64,000 nt of DNA from Hyphomicrobiales bacterium. Lineage in GTDB: Bacteria; Pseudomonadota; Alphaproteobacteria; Rhizobiales; Rhizobiaceae. The notes beneath the pieces are model-generated. The model saw only the letters and a list, made by a program, of their open reading frames with translations. It did no database searches and was not told where the DNA came from. The stretch lies in assembly GCA_002401155.1 (NCBI GenBank), contig NVSG01000001.1, positions 831,707-895,706 of the forward strand, in the 5' to 3' direction. Made by a program: the position numbers and the translations under genes. Shown one piece after another: positions 44,126 to 53,744 of this stretch; the first letter of the stretch is position 1; every line of letters begins with the position of its first letter.

Positions 44126-44754
44126 TTATATAACCTGTCATAAAGGACCCGGATCATGCCAGCCGTAATCCCCCATATATGATGTTCCTCAAACGGCATC
44201 TCAAAAAAATGACGTTCCCTACCCTCAAAAATTCTGCTGCCGCGAATATGATTATCCGGATTCATCAAAAACGAAAGTGGCACCTCGAAAATATAGTCCA
44301 CTTCATCCGGATTCGCTTCAACCACCGCATCAGCATTCATTATGCCAATGATTGGCGCAATTTTATAGCCCGAACCAGTGTAATAATCGGGTAAACGCCC
44401 AAGTATTTCAACCTGATCCGTAGCAAGACCCACTTCCTCATGCGCTTCACGAAGAGCCGCAGCCTCAGGTCCTGCATCATCTGCATCAATCTTACCGCCA
44501 GGAAATGCAATCTGTCCGGAGTGAGATGATAATTTATCAGCCCGCTTGGTGAGCAATAACGACATCTCGCCTTCGCGTTCAACCAGCGGCATCAAAATGG
44601 CAGCTTCTTTCACGGCTCTGGACATCACCCATTTTCGCAAATCAGGATTTTGAGTAAAATCACCAATCTGTTCGCCATGGATATAATTCAGTCGCTGGGA
44701 AAGACGGTCACGCAAGGCATCAAGCGTAAATTCCGCGGTCAGTGTCTTGCTCAC
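44122..44754 (-). CDS. CoA pyrophosphatase-like NUDIX hydrolase
   Basis: 210 residues. The N-terminus carries LLTKRADKLSSHSGQIAFPGG, the CoA-pyrophosphatase preamble, and the NUDIX box follows (GGKIDADDAGPEAAALREAH, EEVGL) with REx2EE intact. The reaction is hydrolysis of CoA or acyl-CoA to phosphopantetheine and 3',5'-ADP. It overlaps its neighbours on both sides by four bases, so DUF1285-NUDIX-CCA form a tight operon. Confidence 0.9.
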   Translation of the reverse strand: MSKTLTAEFTLDALRDRLSQRLNYIHGEQIGDFTQNPDLRKWVMSRAVKEAAILMPLVEREGEMSLLLTKRADKLSSHSGQIAFPGGKIDADDAGPEAAALREAHEEVGLATDQVEILGRLPDYYTGSGYKIAPIIGIMNADAVVEANPDEVDYIFEVPLSFLMNPDNHIRGSRIFEGRERHFFEMPFEEHHIWGITAGMIRVLYDRLYK

Positions 44755-45365
44755 CGGCTCAGCTCTGCCAGAGTTTCCGCCGCCATTATGGGATAAATTT
44801 CCCCTTTGCTTTGCACTGCAAACATCACCTGCCCGTTCACTTCAATTTCCTGCCCCAGAGCGATTAACTCATACATTACCGGGCGAGCCAAAACCGCCTC
44901 AAGCCGTCCACGCACCCGAATATAAGGTTTTACCCCATCATTGTCCGGTACAATAACAAACCGCAACGGGTTGTCCGGCCCCACAGTTACGATATCCCCA
45001 ACATTAGTGCGGAACGTCAGAACTGATTCGCCATCCTCCTCGTGGACATTCATTTCAACGGCTACAAAATGCGCATCTTCGACGGTAATCCCGATTTTTT
45101 CCACCGGCGTTACCAGATAGGTTTTCCCATCCTCATCCTTGCGCAACACTGTAGAAAACAATTTCACCAAAGCCTGCCGACCAATGGGAGTCCCCATATA
45201 GAACCACGTACCATCCGATTTGATGACCATATCCAGATCACCACAAAAATCAGGTTCCCAGCGCTCAACGGGCGGCAGCCCTTTTTTCGAACCATCCCCA
45301 CGCTCAACCAGTGCCTGCAATCCTGCAAGGCCGTTTTCGCTGCTATATTGTTTTTCTTTGCTCAT
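44751..45365 (-). CDS. DUF1285 family protein
   Basis: 204 residues. The sequence DFCGDLDMVIKSDGTWFYMGTPIGRQALVKLFSTVLR with YLVTPVEKIGITVEDAHFVAVEM is typical of DUF1285, an uncharacterised alphaproteobacterial family of all-beta proteins. It starts the operon with the NUDIX hydrolase and the CCA transferase-like gene. Divergent from the MoxR operon. Probably cytosolic; function unknown. Confidence 0.87.
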   Translation of the reverse strand: MSKEKQYSSENGLAGLQALVERGDGSKKGLPPVERWEPDFCGDLDMVIKSDGTWFYMGTPIGRQALVKLFSTVLRKDEDGKTYLVTPVEKIGITVEDAHFVAVEMNVHEEDGESVLTFRTNVGDIVTVGPDNPLRFVIVPDNDGVKPYIRVRGRLEAVLARPVMYELIALGQEIEVNGQVMFAVQSKGEIYPIMAAETLAELSR

Positions 45366-45458
45366 ATCACTTCAATTTTACAGGACACACTATCATCTTA
45401 CGCAAATGTAACTTGTATTGATGAATTAGACCATTACCATGTTAAAATCTATTTTGCT

Positions 45459-45478
45459 CCGCTAACGAGGATTAGCGG
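45459..45478. promoter_or_regulatory. Hairpin/operator between DUF1285 and MoxR genes
   Basis: CCGCTAA-N6-TTAGCGG is a perfect 7-bp inverted repeat 45 nt upstream of the MoxR start. There is no U-tract on either side, so it fits a protein-binding site or 5' UTR hairpin better than a terminator. Confidence 0.45.
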
Positions 45479-45522
45479 GGTCTAAGTCGGACCAGCTTCC
45501 GCCCATATTAAAACGGAGTCTC

Positions 45523-46536
45523 ATGATGAACGCCATCGACCCAAAACTCAGCAAAACCGAAGAAAAGGCCATTATCAAACAGGCCGAAAAGGCGGTTGCC
45601 AGCGTCACCTCCGTTAAAGCAGAAATCGGCAAAGTCATTTTTGGTCAGGAAGAAGTAGTAGAACAAACCCTGATCACCATTCTTTCCGGTGGCCATGGTC
45701 TGCTGGTCGGACTTCCCGGCCTTGCCAAAACCAAGCTGGTGGAAACTCTCGGCACGGTTTTGGGAATGCAGGAGCAGCGTATTCAGTTCACTCCCGATTT
45801 GATGCCATCGGATATTCTGGGTTCGGAAATCTTGCACCAAGACGATGACGGAAAGCGCTCTTTCCAATTCATCAAAGGACCGGTATTCGCCCAATTGCTG
45901 ATGGCCGATGAAATCAACCGCGCCAGCCCGCGCACGCAGGCAGCTTTGCTGCAAGCGATGCAGGAGCATCACGTGACCATCGCAGGCAAGCGTTACGATC
46001 TGCCGGAACCTTTCCATGTGCTTGCCACCCAAAACCCGCTGGAACAGGAAGGCACCTATCCGCTTCCCGAAGCCCAGCTTGACCGGTTCCTAATGCAAAT
46101 CGATGTCCCTTACCCGGATATCGACGCCGAACGCGCCATCCTGTTTGATACAACCGGAACATCCCATAACACCGCAAAAAAAGTCATCTCGTCCAACGAG
46201 CTTAAAAAGCTACAGGCGCTGGTGCGCAGGCTTCCTGTTGGCGAAAGCGTAATTTCAGCAATTCTGGAACTGGTCCGCTCGGCCCGTCCGGGCACCGCAT
46301 CAAAAGACCTTGAAGAATTCATTTCATGGGGCCCCGGCCCCCGTGCCAGTCAGGCGCTGATGTTGACCGCACGTGCCCGTGCGCTTCTCCATGGACGCCT
46401 CGCCCCATCGGTGGACGACGTGCTGGCACTGGCCGACAGCGTATTACAACACCGCATGCAGCTAACCTTTGCAGCACGTGCAGAACGCGTCACCATTCGC
46501 GAAATCATTTCCAAACTAAAGGCAAAAATCGGCTAA
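45523..46536 (+). CDS. MoxR-family AAA+ ATPase
   Basis: 337 residues. Walker A is the MoxR variant GLPGLAKTKL, Walker B LLMADEINRASPRTQAALLQAMQE, and sensor 1 VLATQNPLEQEGTYPLPEAQLDRFLM. MoxR ATPases act as metal- or cofactor-insertion chaperones and pair with VWA proteins. CGGAG precedes two adjacent ATGs (45523 and 45526). First gene of a four-gene operon with DUF58, DUF4159 and VWA-like membrane proteins. Confidence 0.93.
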   Translation: MMNAIDPKLSKTEEKAIIKQAEKAVASVTSVKAEIGKVIFGQEEVVEQTLITILSGGHGLLVGLPGLAKTKLVETLGTVLGMQEQRIQFTPDLMPSDILGSEILHQDDDGKRSFQFIKGPVFAQLLMADEINRASPRTQAALLQAMQEHHVTIAGKRYDLPEPFHVLATQNPLEQEGTYPLPEAQLDRFLMQIDVPYPDIDAERAILFDTTGTSHNTAKKVISSNELKKLQALVRRLPVGESVISAILELVRSARPGTASKDLEEFISWGPGPRASQALMLTARARALLHGRLAPSVDDVLALADSVLQHRMQLTFAARAERVTIREIISKLKAKIG

Positions 46537-46573
46537 TGGACGCCTCTTCCTCCATTAATGAAATGGGCAAAAG

Positions 46574-47494
46574 ATGAGCCCGGCAATTGGCGCCCTTGCT
46601 CCGCGTGAAACCGGCAAAGACACCATTTTGCGCGCCCGTGCGCGCGCCGCACTCATTCCCGATTTGCTGGTCGAAGCCCAACGCATATCCAACAATGTTT
46701 TTGCCGGTTGGCACGGGCGCAAAAAACGCGGCGTTGGCGAAAATTTCTGGCAGTTCCGCCCCTATACGGTGGGCGAAAATATGAACGCCATCGATTGGCG
46801 AAAATCAGCCCGCGACGATCATATCTACGTCAAAGATCGCGAATGGCAGGCCGCCCACACCATCTGGCTCTGGGTCGATGAAAGCCCGTCCATGTTGTTC
46901 AAATCCGATTTGGCCAGAGTTTCCAAACAATCACGTGCATTGGTGCTGGCTTTCGCCATGGCCGAACTTCTGGCCCGGTCAGGCGAGCGCGTCGGCTGGC
47001 TCGGCGTAACACAGCCAATCGCCAGCAGAACCGCATCGGAAAAACTGGCCGAAGCATTGATACTCTCCGAACCGCAGGACCGCTTCCCGATTGCCGACGC
47101 CATCAAAGACAATTCAGACATTATCATTTTCAGCGATTTTCTCGACGATATGGACAATACCGAAGATCGCCTGCGCTCCTTCGCGCGGCGTGGTGCGAAT
47201 TGCCATTTGGTCCACATCATCGACCCGGTTGAAGAAACCTTCCCCTATGCCGGACGAGTAGAGTTCATCGACCCGGAAACCAATGAACGCTTCACCGCGG
47301 GTAATGCACGCGGACTGGCCGAGAACTACACAAATCTGTTTGCCGCCAGAAACAAATCCCTGCGTGATCTAGCCACCAAATTAGGCTGGAGCTACGTCGC
47401 CCATCACACCGACCGGCTGGCATCCGAAGCCCTCGTCACCTTGCACGAATATCTCGGTGCCAATCGCCAATCCTCTCAGCAAGGGAGGCATTAA
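46574..47494 (+). CDS. DUF58 (VWA-like) protein
   Basis: 306 residues. The DUF58 signature FRPYTVGENMNAIDWRKSARDDHIYVKDREWQ is present, followed by a von Willebrand factor A-like domain with WVDESPSM, the DxSxS-type metal-ion-dependent adhesion motif, and later IIIFSDFLDD. It lies 37 nt after the MoxR gene, its usual partner. Probably cytosolic and a substrate-side adaptor of MoxR. Confidence 0.9.
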   Translation: MSPAIGALAPRETGKDTILRARARAALIPDLLVEAQRISNNVFAGWHGRKKRGVGENFWQFRPYTVGENMNAIDWRKSARDDHIYVKDREWQAAHTIWLWVDESPSMLFKSDLARVSKQSRALVLAFAMAELLARSGERVGWLGVTQPIASRTASEKLAEALILSEPQDRFPIADAIKDNSDIIIFSDFLDDMDNTEDRLRSFARRGANCHLVHIIDPVEETFPYAGRVEFIDPETNERFTAGNARGLAENYTNLFAARNKSLRDLATKLGWSYVAHHTDRLASEALVTLHEYLGANRQSSQQGRH

Positions 47495-47496
47495 AT

Positions 47497-50286
47497 ATGT
47501 TCGGCCTTCCCTTAGCCTTCGGCGCACCAGCAGTGCTTTTCGCCCTGCTTGCTTTACCGATCATCTGGTATCTATTGCGCCTGACACCGCCAAAGCCCCA
47601 GCAGGAAATCTTCCCACCAACACGCATTCTGGCGACCCTGTTAAAACGCGACGAAACCCCGGCGCAAAGCCCATGGTGGCTCACCCTGCTTCGCCTTACC
47701 CTCGCAGCCTTGGCTATATTGGCCATGTCTTTGCCCCTATGGAACCCTGAAGAAGCAACCCTAAGCGGCGACGGACCAATCACCCTGATCATCGATGATG
47801 GCTGGGCTTCCGGCCAAAACTGGGATGAGCGAAAACAATCCGCCGCCAAGCTGATCAATGAAGCACGCGATGCCGACCGTCTCGTATCCATCATCCGCAC
47901 CACCGCAGCCGATGAATCCACAAGCGGCCCCGCCAATGCAGAAGACGCGCTTAAAGTCATCGATGCACTGGTCAACCGCGCAATCGAGCCTGATCACGCC
48001 GCCACTGCAAAAGCTCTCTCCGATATGAGCAATCCCGGTACAATTATATTCTTTTCCGATGGCCTTGCCCACGAAAACACCGATGAGTTAGCAACAGCCA
48101 TTGGCCGCGTTGAAGGCCAAAAATTCATCTATCAGCCGGAAACCAGAAATCTGGTTGCCATGACCAAAATTTCTAACGACCCCGATGCCCTACGCGGACA
48201 ACTCAATCGGGTAAATGCCGACGATGAACTCGTGCTTGATCTCACCGCTTACGATATCAAAGGCATTCCGATTGCCCGCCAAACCGTAAATTTTGCCAGC
48301 GGAGAAAATCAGACCGATTTCCAACTTGAGGAACCGGTGGAACTTCGCAATGAGATCACAAGAATTGCCGTTGCTCAGTCGAACAATCCCGGTGCCGTGC
48401 AATTGCTTGATGAAAGCAATCGCCGCAGACTGGTCGGCATCATTTCCGGTGAGAAGCGCGATCTCTCCCAGCCTCTATTGTCTCCGCTCTATTATATCAC
48501 GCGCGCGCTGGAACCCTTCAGCGACATTCGCGAAGCCGATAATGCCAATGTGACACTCGCCGTTCCCGACCTGATCAATCAGGGCGTATCAGCCATCGTT
48601 CTGGCCGATGTGGGCCTGATCCCGGAAGAAACCGTCGATATTTTTCAGGAGTGGATTGAAAAAGGCGGCATGTTGGTGCGCTTTGCTGGGCCAAGAATGG
48701 CCGCCAGCCACGAACAAACCCTGCTGCCGGTACGCATTCGCCAAGGCGACCGAAACCTCGGCAGCGCCTTGTCATGGGAAGCACCAAAGCCGGTTGCAAA
48801 TTTTGAAACCACCAGCCCGTTTTACGGTTTACAACCACCAAAAGAAGTATTGGTAACCCGCCAAATTTTAGCCCTACAGGAACTAAGCCTTGAAGGAAAA
48901 ACTTGGGCCAGCCTTGAAGATGGAACGCCGCTAGTTACCGCAGAGCAACGCGGTAATGGCTGGATCGTTCTCTTCCACGTAAGCTCCGATGCCACATGGT
49001 CGAATTTACCGATCTCAGGAACTTTCGTCGAAATGCTGCGCCGGGTAGTCAATCAGTCTAAATCAAACAGCTCCGGCGTTCTCAACCCAGAACAGGACAT
49101 TCGCCTGCCCGCCCTGAACATTCTCGACGGACAAGGAAACCTCAGCGCGCCATCTGCCAGCGTAAAACCGCTGGTACTTTCAAAGGGCATTGAACCAACC
49201 GCAACAGCCGAAAACCCACCGGGTTTCTACGGAACCGAGGACGGGTTCACCGCATTGAACTTATTCTCCAAAGGCGAACAGCTAACAGCTCTGGACATAA
49301 ACGCCTTCTCATCCGATATGATTCAATCTACCTACCAAAGCCAGCAAGCCATTGAACTAAAACCATGGTTGCTGCTCGGTGCAGCATTGTTGCTGTTCCT
49401 CGATTGCCTCGCTGTCCTATGGATTTCCGGCGCGCTAAGAATGCGCCCAAGCCCGCAACTGGCGCGCTCCCTAATTCTGCCATTGGCAGTTGCTGCGTCA
49501 CTATTATTCAGCCCAACGGACACATTCGCGCAAGACTCCGATTTCGATTTCTCAGCCGCATTAAAAACCCGTTTGGCTTACGTGATCACCGGCGATAGCG
49601 AAGTCGACCGTAAAAGCGCCGCCGGTATGTTAGGACTGACACGCTTTCTCACCACCCGTACGGCACTCGAGCCCGGCCCACCCATCGGGCTCGATATCGC
49701 CGAAGACGAACTGGCATTTTATTCGCTCATATATTGGCCTGTTCATTCAGGAAGCGCCCTTCCCTCCGCCAAAACCATGGCGCGAATTGATACATATATG
49801 AAACAGGGCGGCAGCGTCTTATTCGATACGCAGGACCAGATTTCCGGCAGCTTTGGCGGCACCGCAAGTTCGCCCGCCGCACGTCAATTGCAGGCGATAT
49901 TATCCGTTCTCGATATCCCGCCACTGGAACCTGTGCCAAGCGACCATGTGCTGACGAAATCCTTCTTCCTGCTCGACAGCTTCCCCGGCCGCTACGCTGG
50001 CGGCGAATTATGGGTCGAAGCATTCACCGGCGCAGCGGCCCTTGCAGACCGCCCGGCACGGGCGGGCGATGGCGTTTCATCCATCCTGATCACCAGCAAC
50101 GATATGGCCGGTGCATGGGCCATCGATGATGCTGGCCGTTCCCTTTATTCGACCATTCCCCCCGATCCGGTACAGCGTACATACGCGTTCCGTGTCGGTG
50201 TCAATTTGATGATGTACGCACTCACCGGCAATTATAAAGCCGATCAGGTCCATATCCCTGCTTTGCTCGAACGGCTGGGGCAATAG
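47497..50286 (+). CDS. BatA-like / DUF4159 membrane protein
   Basis: 929 residues. The N-terminus has two membrane helices (PAVLFALLALPIIWYLLRL and LTLAALAILAMSLPLW), matching the aerotolerance-regulator N-terminal domain. A VWA-like region with LIIDDGWASG follows. Further membrane segments lie near 620-640 and 655-675, followed by a C-terminal DUF4159 domain (about 700-929; ELAFYSLIYWPVHSG, KQGGSVLFDTQDQ). It is seven bases from the following gene's stop-start junction pattern, in one operon. Inner membrane with large periplasmic parts. Role undefined; in related operons it is envelope- or stress-associated. Confidence 0.87.
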   Translation: MFGLPLAFGAPAVLFALLALPIIWYLLRLTPPKPQQEIFPPTRILATLLKRDETPAQSPWWLTLLRLTLAALAILAMSLPLWNPEEATLSGDGPITLIIDDGWASGQNWDERKQSAAKLINEARDADRLVSIIRTTAADESTSGPANAEDALKVIDALVNRAIEPDHAATAKALSDMSNPGTIIFFSDGLAHENTDELATAIGRVEGQKFIYQPETRNLVAMTKISNDPDALRGQLNRVNADDELVLDLTAYDIKGIPIARQTVNFASGENQTDFQLEEPVELRNEITRIAVAQSNNPGAVQLLDESNRRRLVGIISGEKRDLSQPLLSPLYYITRALEPFSDIREADNANVTLAVPDLINQGVSAIVLADVGLIPEETVDIFQEWIEKGGMLVRFAGPRMAASHEQTLLPVRIRQGDRNLGSALSWEAPKPVANFETTSPFYGLQPPKEVLVTRQILALQELSLEGKTWASLEDGTPLVTAEQRGNGWIVLFHVSSDATWSNLPISGTFVEMLRRVVNQSKSNSSGVLNPEQDIRLPALNILDGQGNLSAPSASVKPLVLSKGIEPTATAENPPGFYGTEDGFTALNLFSKGEQLTALDINAFSSDMIQSTYQSQQAIELKPWLLLGAALLLFLDCLAVLWISGALRMRPSPQLARSLILPLAVAASLLFSPTDTFAQDSDFDFSAALKTRLAYVITGDSEVDRKSAAGMLGLTRFLTTRTALEPGPPIGLDIAEDELAFYSLIYWPVHSGSALPSAKTMARIDTYMKQGGSVLFDTQDQISGSFGGTASSPAARQLQAILSVLDIPPLEPVPSDHVLTKSFFLLDSFPGRYAGGELWVEAFTGAAALADRPARAGDGVSSILITSNDMAGAWAIDDAGRSLYSTIPPDPVQRTYAFRVGVNLMMYALTGNYKADQVHIPALLERLGQ

Positions 50287-50288
50287 GC

Positions 50289-52358
50289 ATGGATTTCAAC
50301 ATCTCATTCACCCCCGAATTGCCCCTATGGGTGATTTATACAGTCGCCGTTTTAAGCGGTGCATTGGTTTTTTATGGCCTCGCAAAACAAATACGCGGCT
50401 CATTCGTACGCCTTTGCGCATGGGGCCTGTTGGTCTTTGCCTTGTTCAATCCGGCCATCCTGCGTGAGGACCGCGAACCACTAAAAAGCATTGTTGCCAT
50501 TGTCATCGATAAAAGCGCCAGCCAAAAACTCAACAACCGGCAAAGCCAAACCACGAGCATTCTGGAAGATTTACGCAGCCGCCTTGCAAAACTCGACGAG
50601 TTCGAAGTTCGCGAAGTCGAAGCCATCGATAACTCCTCCCTCACCAATGACGCAACCACAACCCTGTTCAGCTCCCTCAAAAGCGTCTTTCAAGATGTAC
50701 CAAGCGAGCAAATCGCTGGAGCAATTTTCATCACCGACGGGCAGGTGCATGATATCCCCGAACGCGCCGCCGATGTGGGCTTCAATGCCCCGGTGCATGC
50801 CCTGATAACCGGCAAAGCTGATGAAAAGGATCGTCGTTTGGTCATCCTGAACGCACCGCGATTCGGCGTTGTGGGCGAAAGTCAGGAAATCATATATCGG
50901 GTCGAGCAATCAGGCTTTGAAAACACCGACAACCCTTTAGAAATCATCATCAAGTTCGACGGGAAAGTCATGGCCATCGAACAAATCATCCCCGGCGAAG
51001 ATAGCAATTTCATCTTCGATGTGCCTCATGGCGGCAAGAATATTATTGAATTATCCGTCGAAGCCGATGAGGATGAAATCACCCCAGTCAACAACCGTGC
51101 CTTCACAACAATTAACGGCATTCGCGAAAACTTGCGCGTCCTGCTGGTCTCCGGCGAACCCCACGCAGGCGAGCGCACTTGGCGTAATTTGCTAAAATCC
51201 GATGGTTCCGTCGATTTGGTCCACTTCACCATTTTGCGTCCTCCTGAAAAACAGGACGGCACGCCGATTTCCCAGCTATCGCTGATCGCGTTCCCAACCC
51301 GCGAATTATTCGTACAAAAAATCGATGAGTTCGATTTGATCATCTTCGATAGATACCAGCGCCGCGGTGTGTTGCCCTTATTATATTTTGAAAACATCGC
51401 CCGTTACGTCCGCGATGGTGGTGCCATCATGGTGGCTGCCGGGCCGGAATACGCGCTTCAGGGCAGTATCGGAAACACACCATTAAACAGCGTCCTCCCC
51501 GGCCTCGCCAATGGGCAGATTATAGAAGCACCATTCAAACCCCGACTGCATGAATTCGGCACCAAACATCCGGTCACCCGAGGCCTTAACGGATGGAACG
51601 ACAAAGACCCAAACTGGAGCCGCTGGTTCCGTACCATCGGCGTTGATGTGCAGGGCGGCAATACGGTGATGGTTGATGAGGACCAAAACCCGCTGCTCAT
51701 GCTCAATCGCTCGGGCGAGGGTCGCGTGGCCTTGTTCCTGTCCGATCATGTCTGGCTCTGGGCCCGTGGTTTTGAAGGCGGCGGTCCTTATGTGCAATTG
51801 CTGCGCCGCATCGCTCACTGGTTGATGAAAGAACCAGAACTCGACGAAGAACGCCTCACCGCAAACGCCAGCGGAAAAAGCATCTTTGTTCAACGTCAAA
51901 GCTTGGGCGAAAAACCCGCTGACGTGGTGCTGCAAGGCCCAACAGGCGATGATATCGCAATCGCCCTCACTGAAACCAAGCCCGGCGTTTGGAGCGGTGA
52001 ATTAGAGGTAGACGACATCGGTCTCTATCAAGCAACAAGCGACGAATTCACCGCCCTTGCCCAAGTCGGACCGGCAAACCCGCGCGAGTTCTCAGCCGTC
52101 ATCAGCACAACAGAACTGTTAGCCCCAATGTTGAAAGAGCTAGGTGGCTCCGCCCGCCGCGCCGCTGAAGGGACAGCCCCAAGAATCCTGCCCGTACGCT
52201 CCGGTGCCAACGCATCAGGCAAAGGCTGGATTGGCCTCAGCAACACCAATGCCAGCGTATTAAAAGGGATAGATCGCATCCCGTTATTCTCAGGCCTGCT
52301 CGGTTTGGCTCTGCTCTTATTTGCGCTTACCGGCATGTGGTTGCGCGAAGGTCGCTAG
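50289..52358 (+). CDS. VWA/glutamine-amidotransferase-like membrane protein
   Basis: 689 residues. N-terminal helices (about 12-30 and 38-55) precede a VWA-like domain with VAIVIDKSASQ, a DxSxS motif, and AIFITDGQVHD. The middle contains GGAIMVAAGPEYALQGS, a class-I-amidotransferase-like fold segment without an obvious nucleophile Cys, and the C-terminus has one membrane helix (LLGLALLLFALTGMWL). Starts two bases after the DUF4159 gene. Together they probably form a membrane complex with MoxR and DUF58. Confidence 0.85.
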   Translation: MDFNISFTPELPLWVIYTVAVLSGALVFYGLAKQIRGSFVRLCAWGLLVFALFNPAILREDREPLKSIVAIVIDKSASQKLNNRQSQTTSILEDLRSRLAKLDEFEVREVEAIDNSSLTNDATTTLFSSLKSVFQDVPSEQIAGAIFITDGQVHDIPERAADVGFNAPVHALITGKADEKDRRLVILNAPRFGVVGESQEIIYRVEQSGFENTDNPLEIIIKFDGKVMAIEQIIPGEDSNFIFDVPHGGKNIIELSVEADEDEITPVNNRAFTTINGIRENLRVLLVSGEPHAGERTWRNLLKSDGSVDLVHFTILRPPEKQDGTPISQLSLIAFPTRELFVQKIDEFDLIIFDRYQRRGVLPLLYFENIARYVRDGGAIMVAAGPEYALQGSIGNTPLNSVLPGLANGQIIEAPFKPRLHEFGTKHPVTRGLNGWNDKDPNWSRWFRTIGVDVQGGNTVMVDEDQNPLLMLNRSGEGRVALFLSDHVWLWARGFEGGGPYVQLLRRIAHWLMKEPELDEERLTANASGKSIFVQRQSLGEKPADVVLQGPTGDDIAIALTETKPGVWSGELEVDDIGLYQATSDEFTALAQVGPANPREFSAVISTTELLAPMLKELGGSARRAAEGTAPRILPVRSGANASGKGWIGLSNTNASVLKGIDRIPLFSGLLGLALLLFALTGMWLREGR

Positions 52359-52855
52359 ACAACATCGGCTCTAATCCAGCCCCGATATCGAGCAAACCCA
52401 AGTGCTCCATAAACAAAAACCACACCAGCCATAACAATCAGAAAACCTGAAAGTTCATGGCCATTAAAAAACACCTCACTCATAATCCTGCTCGGCAAAA
52501 AGGTGAAAAGCCCGGCAACAATCAAAGCTCCAAAATACAATCCCCGCATGTTCTTTTGATGAGCCACAATATTACCGATACGAGCAAAATGTATCGCCCG
52601 CACCAAACTATAACTGGCAAGAACCGAGATGATATGGATAGGACCAAATAGCCCAAATGTGCGAATGCCAAAAATGAAAAAGGAACTGGCAATCGTCACC
52701 GCCATTGTAAAAGCCCACAGACGACCTAATATTTTATGACGGACATCACCCTTTTTCCTAAACAGGATAAAAGGACCAAGGAAAAACGAAAGTGTAGCCG
52801 CCACCGCGTGTATTTGAATGGCGATACCAACATTGAATAAAGGTTCAAGAGACAT
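52355..52855 (-). CDS. DUF2306 membrane protein
   Basis: 166 residues with four hydrophobic helices. HAVAATLSFFLGPFILFRKKGDVRHKILGRLWAFTM is the DUF2306 signature, with conserved His. It overlaps the stop of the preceding convergent gene by four bases (CTAG, shared TAG). It is divergent from a LytTR regulator, an arrangement that suggests regulation by that protein. Function unknown. Confidence 0.83.
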   Translation of the reverse strand: MSLEPLFNVGIAIQIHAVAATLSFFLGPFILFRKKGDVRHKILGRLWAFTMAVTIASSFFIFGIRTFGLFGPIHIISVLASYSLVRAIHFARIGNIVAHQKNMRGLYFGALIVAGLFTFLPSRIMSEVFFNGHELSGFLIVMAGVVFVYGALGFARYRGWIRADVV

Positions 52856-52958
52856 GCAATTTTCCTGTTAGCAATTGGTAAGTTTGGAGAATTGCAATAA
52901 GTTAGTTTTTTCGTATTTATTGTGGCAATGAAGTTTACGCCAATGACGGGAGGTTTTC
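52856..52958. promoter_or_regulatory. DUF2306 / LytTR divergent promoter region
   Basis: A 103-nt gap. GCAATT-N13-AATTGC forms an inverted repeat (about 52872-52897), and CAATGA is repeated directly with a 15-bp period (52926 and 52941). LytTR proteins usually bind direct repeats, so the second pair is a candidate site. It also holds the GGGAGG ribosome site for the GTG start at 52959. Confidence 0.35.
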
Positions 52959-53744
52959 GTGAATAACAACATGCTGCATTTGACGTTACGCGAAATGCGC
53001 GAAAATCTTTCCACACCCCGCCCCTTGGCTGTTTTGGGACTAGTATCATTGGTCCTTGGAATGTCGGGACCATTTCAAACTTTTGAACTGCTTGAACTGC
53101 TGCCACGGCTGGTTTATTGGACCGCAATTTGTACGCTTACCTATTTGGCTGGATGGCTGGCAGGCGGCTATGCCCTGCGAATAATCACCCTTCGCACAGA
53201 AAATATTATCTGGCATATCCTTGCTTCCGGATGCGCTGCGGGCCTCGCGGTCTGGCCCGTGGTCATAATCATCAATCTCGTTACATTCGGTACAGACGAT
53301 GGCAATGACAGCGGACACTGGCTCACTCCAAGCAGCTTGCTGATTTACTGCGTGATGATTTCCATCACCCTTTCAGCGGTCATCACACTGGTAAAAAGCG
53401 GCACGCAAAAACAAATATCGGCCATGCCCACAACACCAAAAATTGTCTCCCGTCTGCCTTTGAATTTACGCGGAAACCTGATTTCCTTATCGGTGCAAGA
53501 TCACTATGTGGAAGTCGCCACCAGCAATGGCGCCGGACTTGTGCACTTCCGTTTAATCGATGCAATCGATGATTGCGATGGCGTAGACGGGCTACAAATT
53601 CATCGTTCCCACTGGGTAGCGCTTGCCGGTATAAAGTCGGTCTTCCGACAAAATGCCAAAGTTCTCGTGGAAACCATCAGGGGCGACATCTTTCCGGTTA
53701 GCCGCACCTATCTGCCCAAAATTAAAGAGCTGGGCCTGCTTTAA
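52959..53744 (+). CDS. Membrane-anchored LytTR-family DNA-binding regulator
   Basis: 261 residues from a GTG start preceded by GGGAGG. Four membrane helices occupy about 20-145, followed by a linker and a LytTR domain (about 165-258): NLISLSVQDHYVEVATSNG, IHRSHWVALAGIKSV, DIFPVSRTYLPKIKELG. There is no receiver domain, so the membrane part probably senses the signal. It is divergent from DUF2306 and shares its stop with the convergent GNAT gene (TTAA). Confidence 0.88.
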   Translation: MNNNMLHLTLREMRENLSTPRPLAVLGLVSLVLGMSGPFQTFELLELLPRLVYWTAICTLTYLAGWLAGGYALRIITLRTENIIWHILASGCAAGLAVWPVVIIINLVTFGTDDGNDSGHWLTPSSLLIYCVMISITLSAVITLVKSGTQKQISAMPTTPKIVSRLPLNLRGNLISLSVQDHYVEVATSNGAGLVHFRLIDAIDDCDGVDGLQIHRSHWVALAGIKSVFRQNAKVLVETIRGDIFPVSRTYLPKIKELGLL

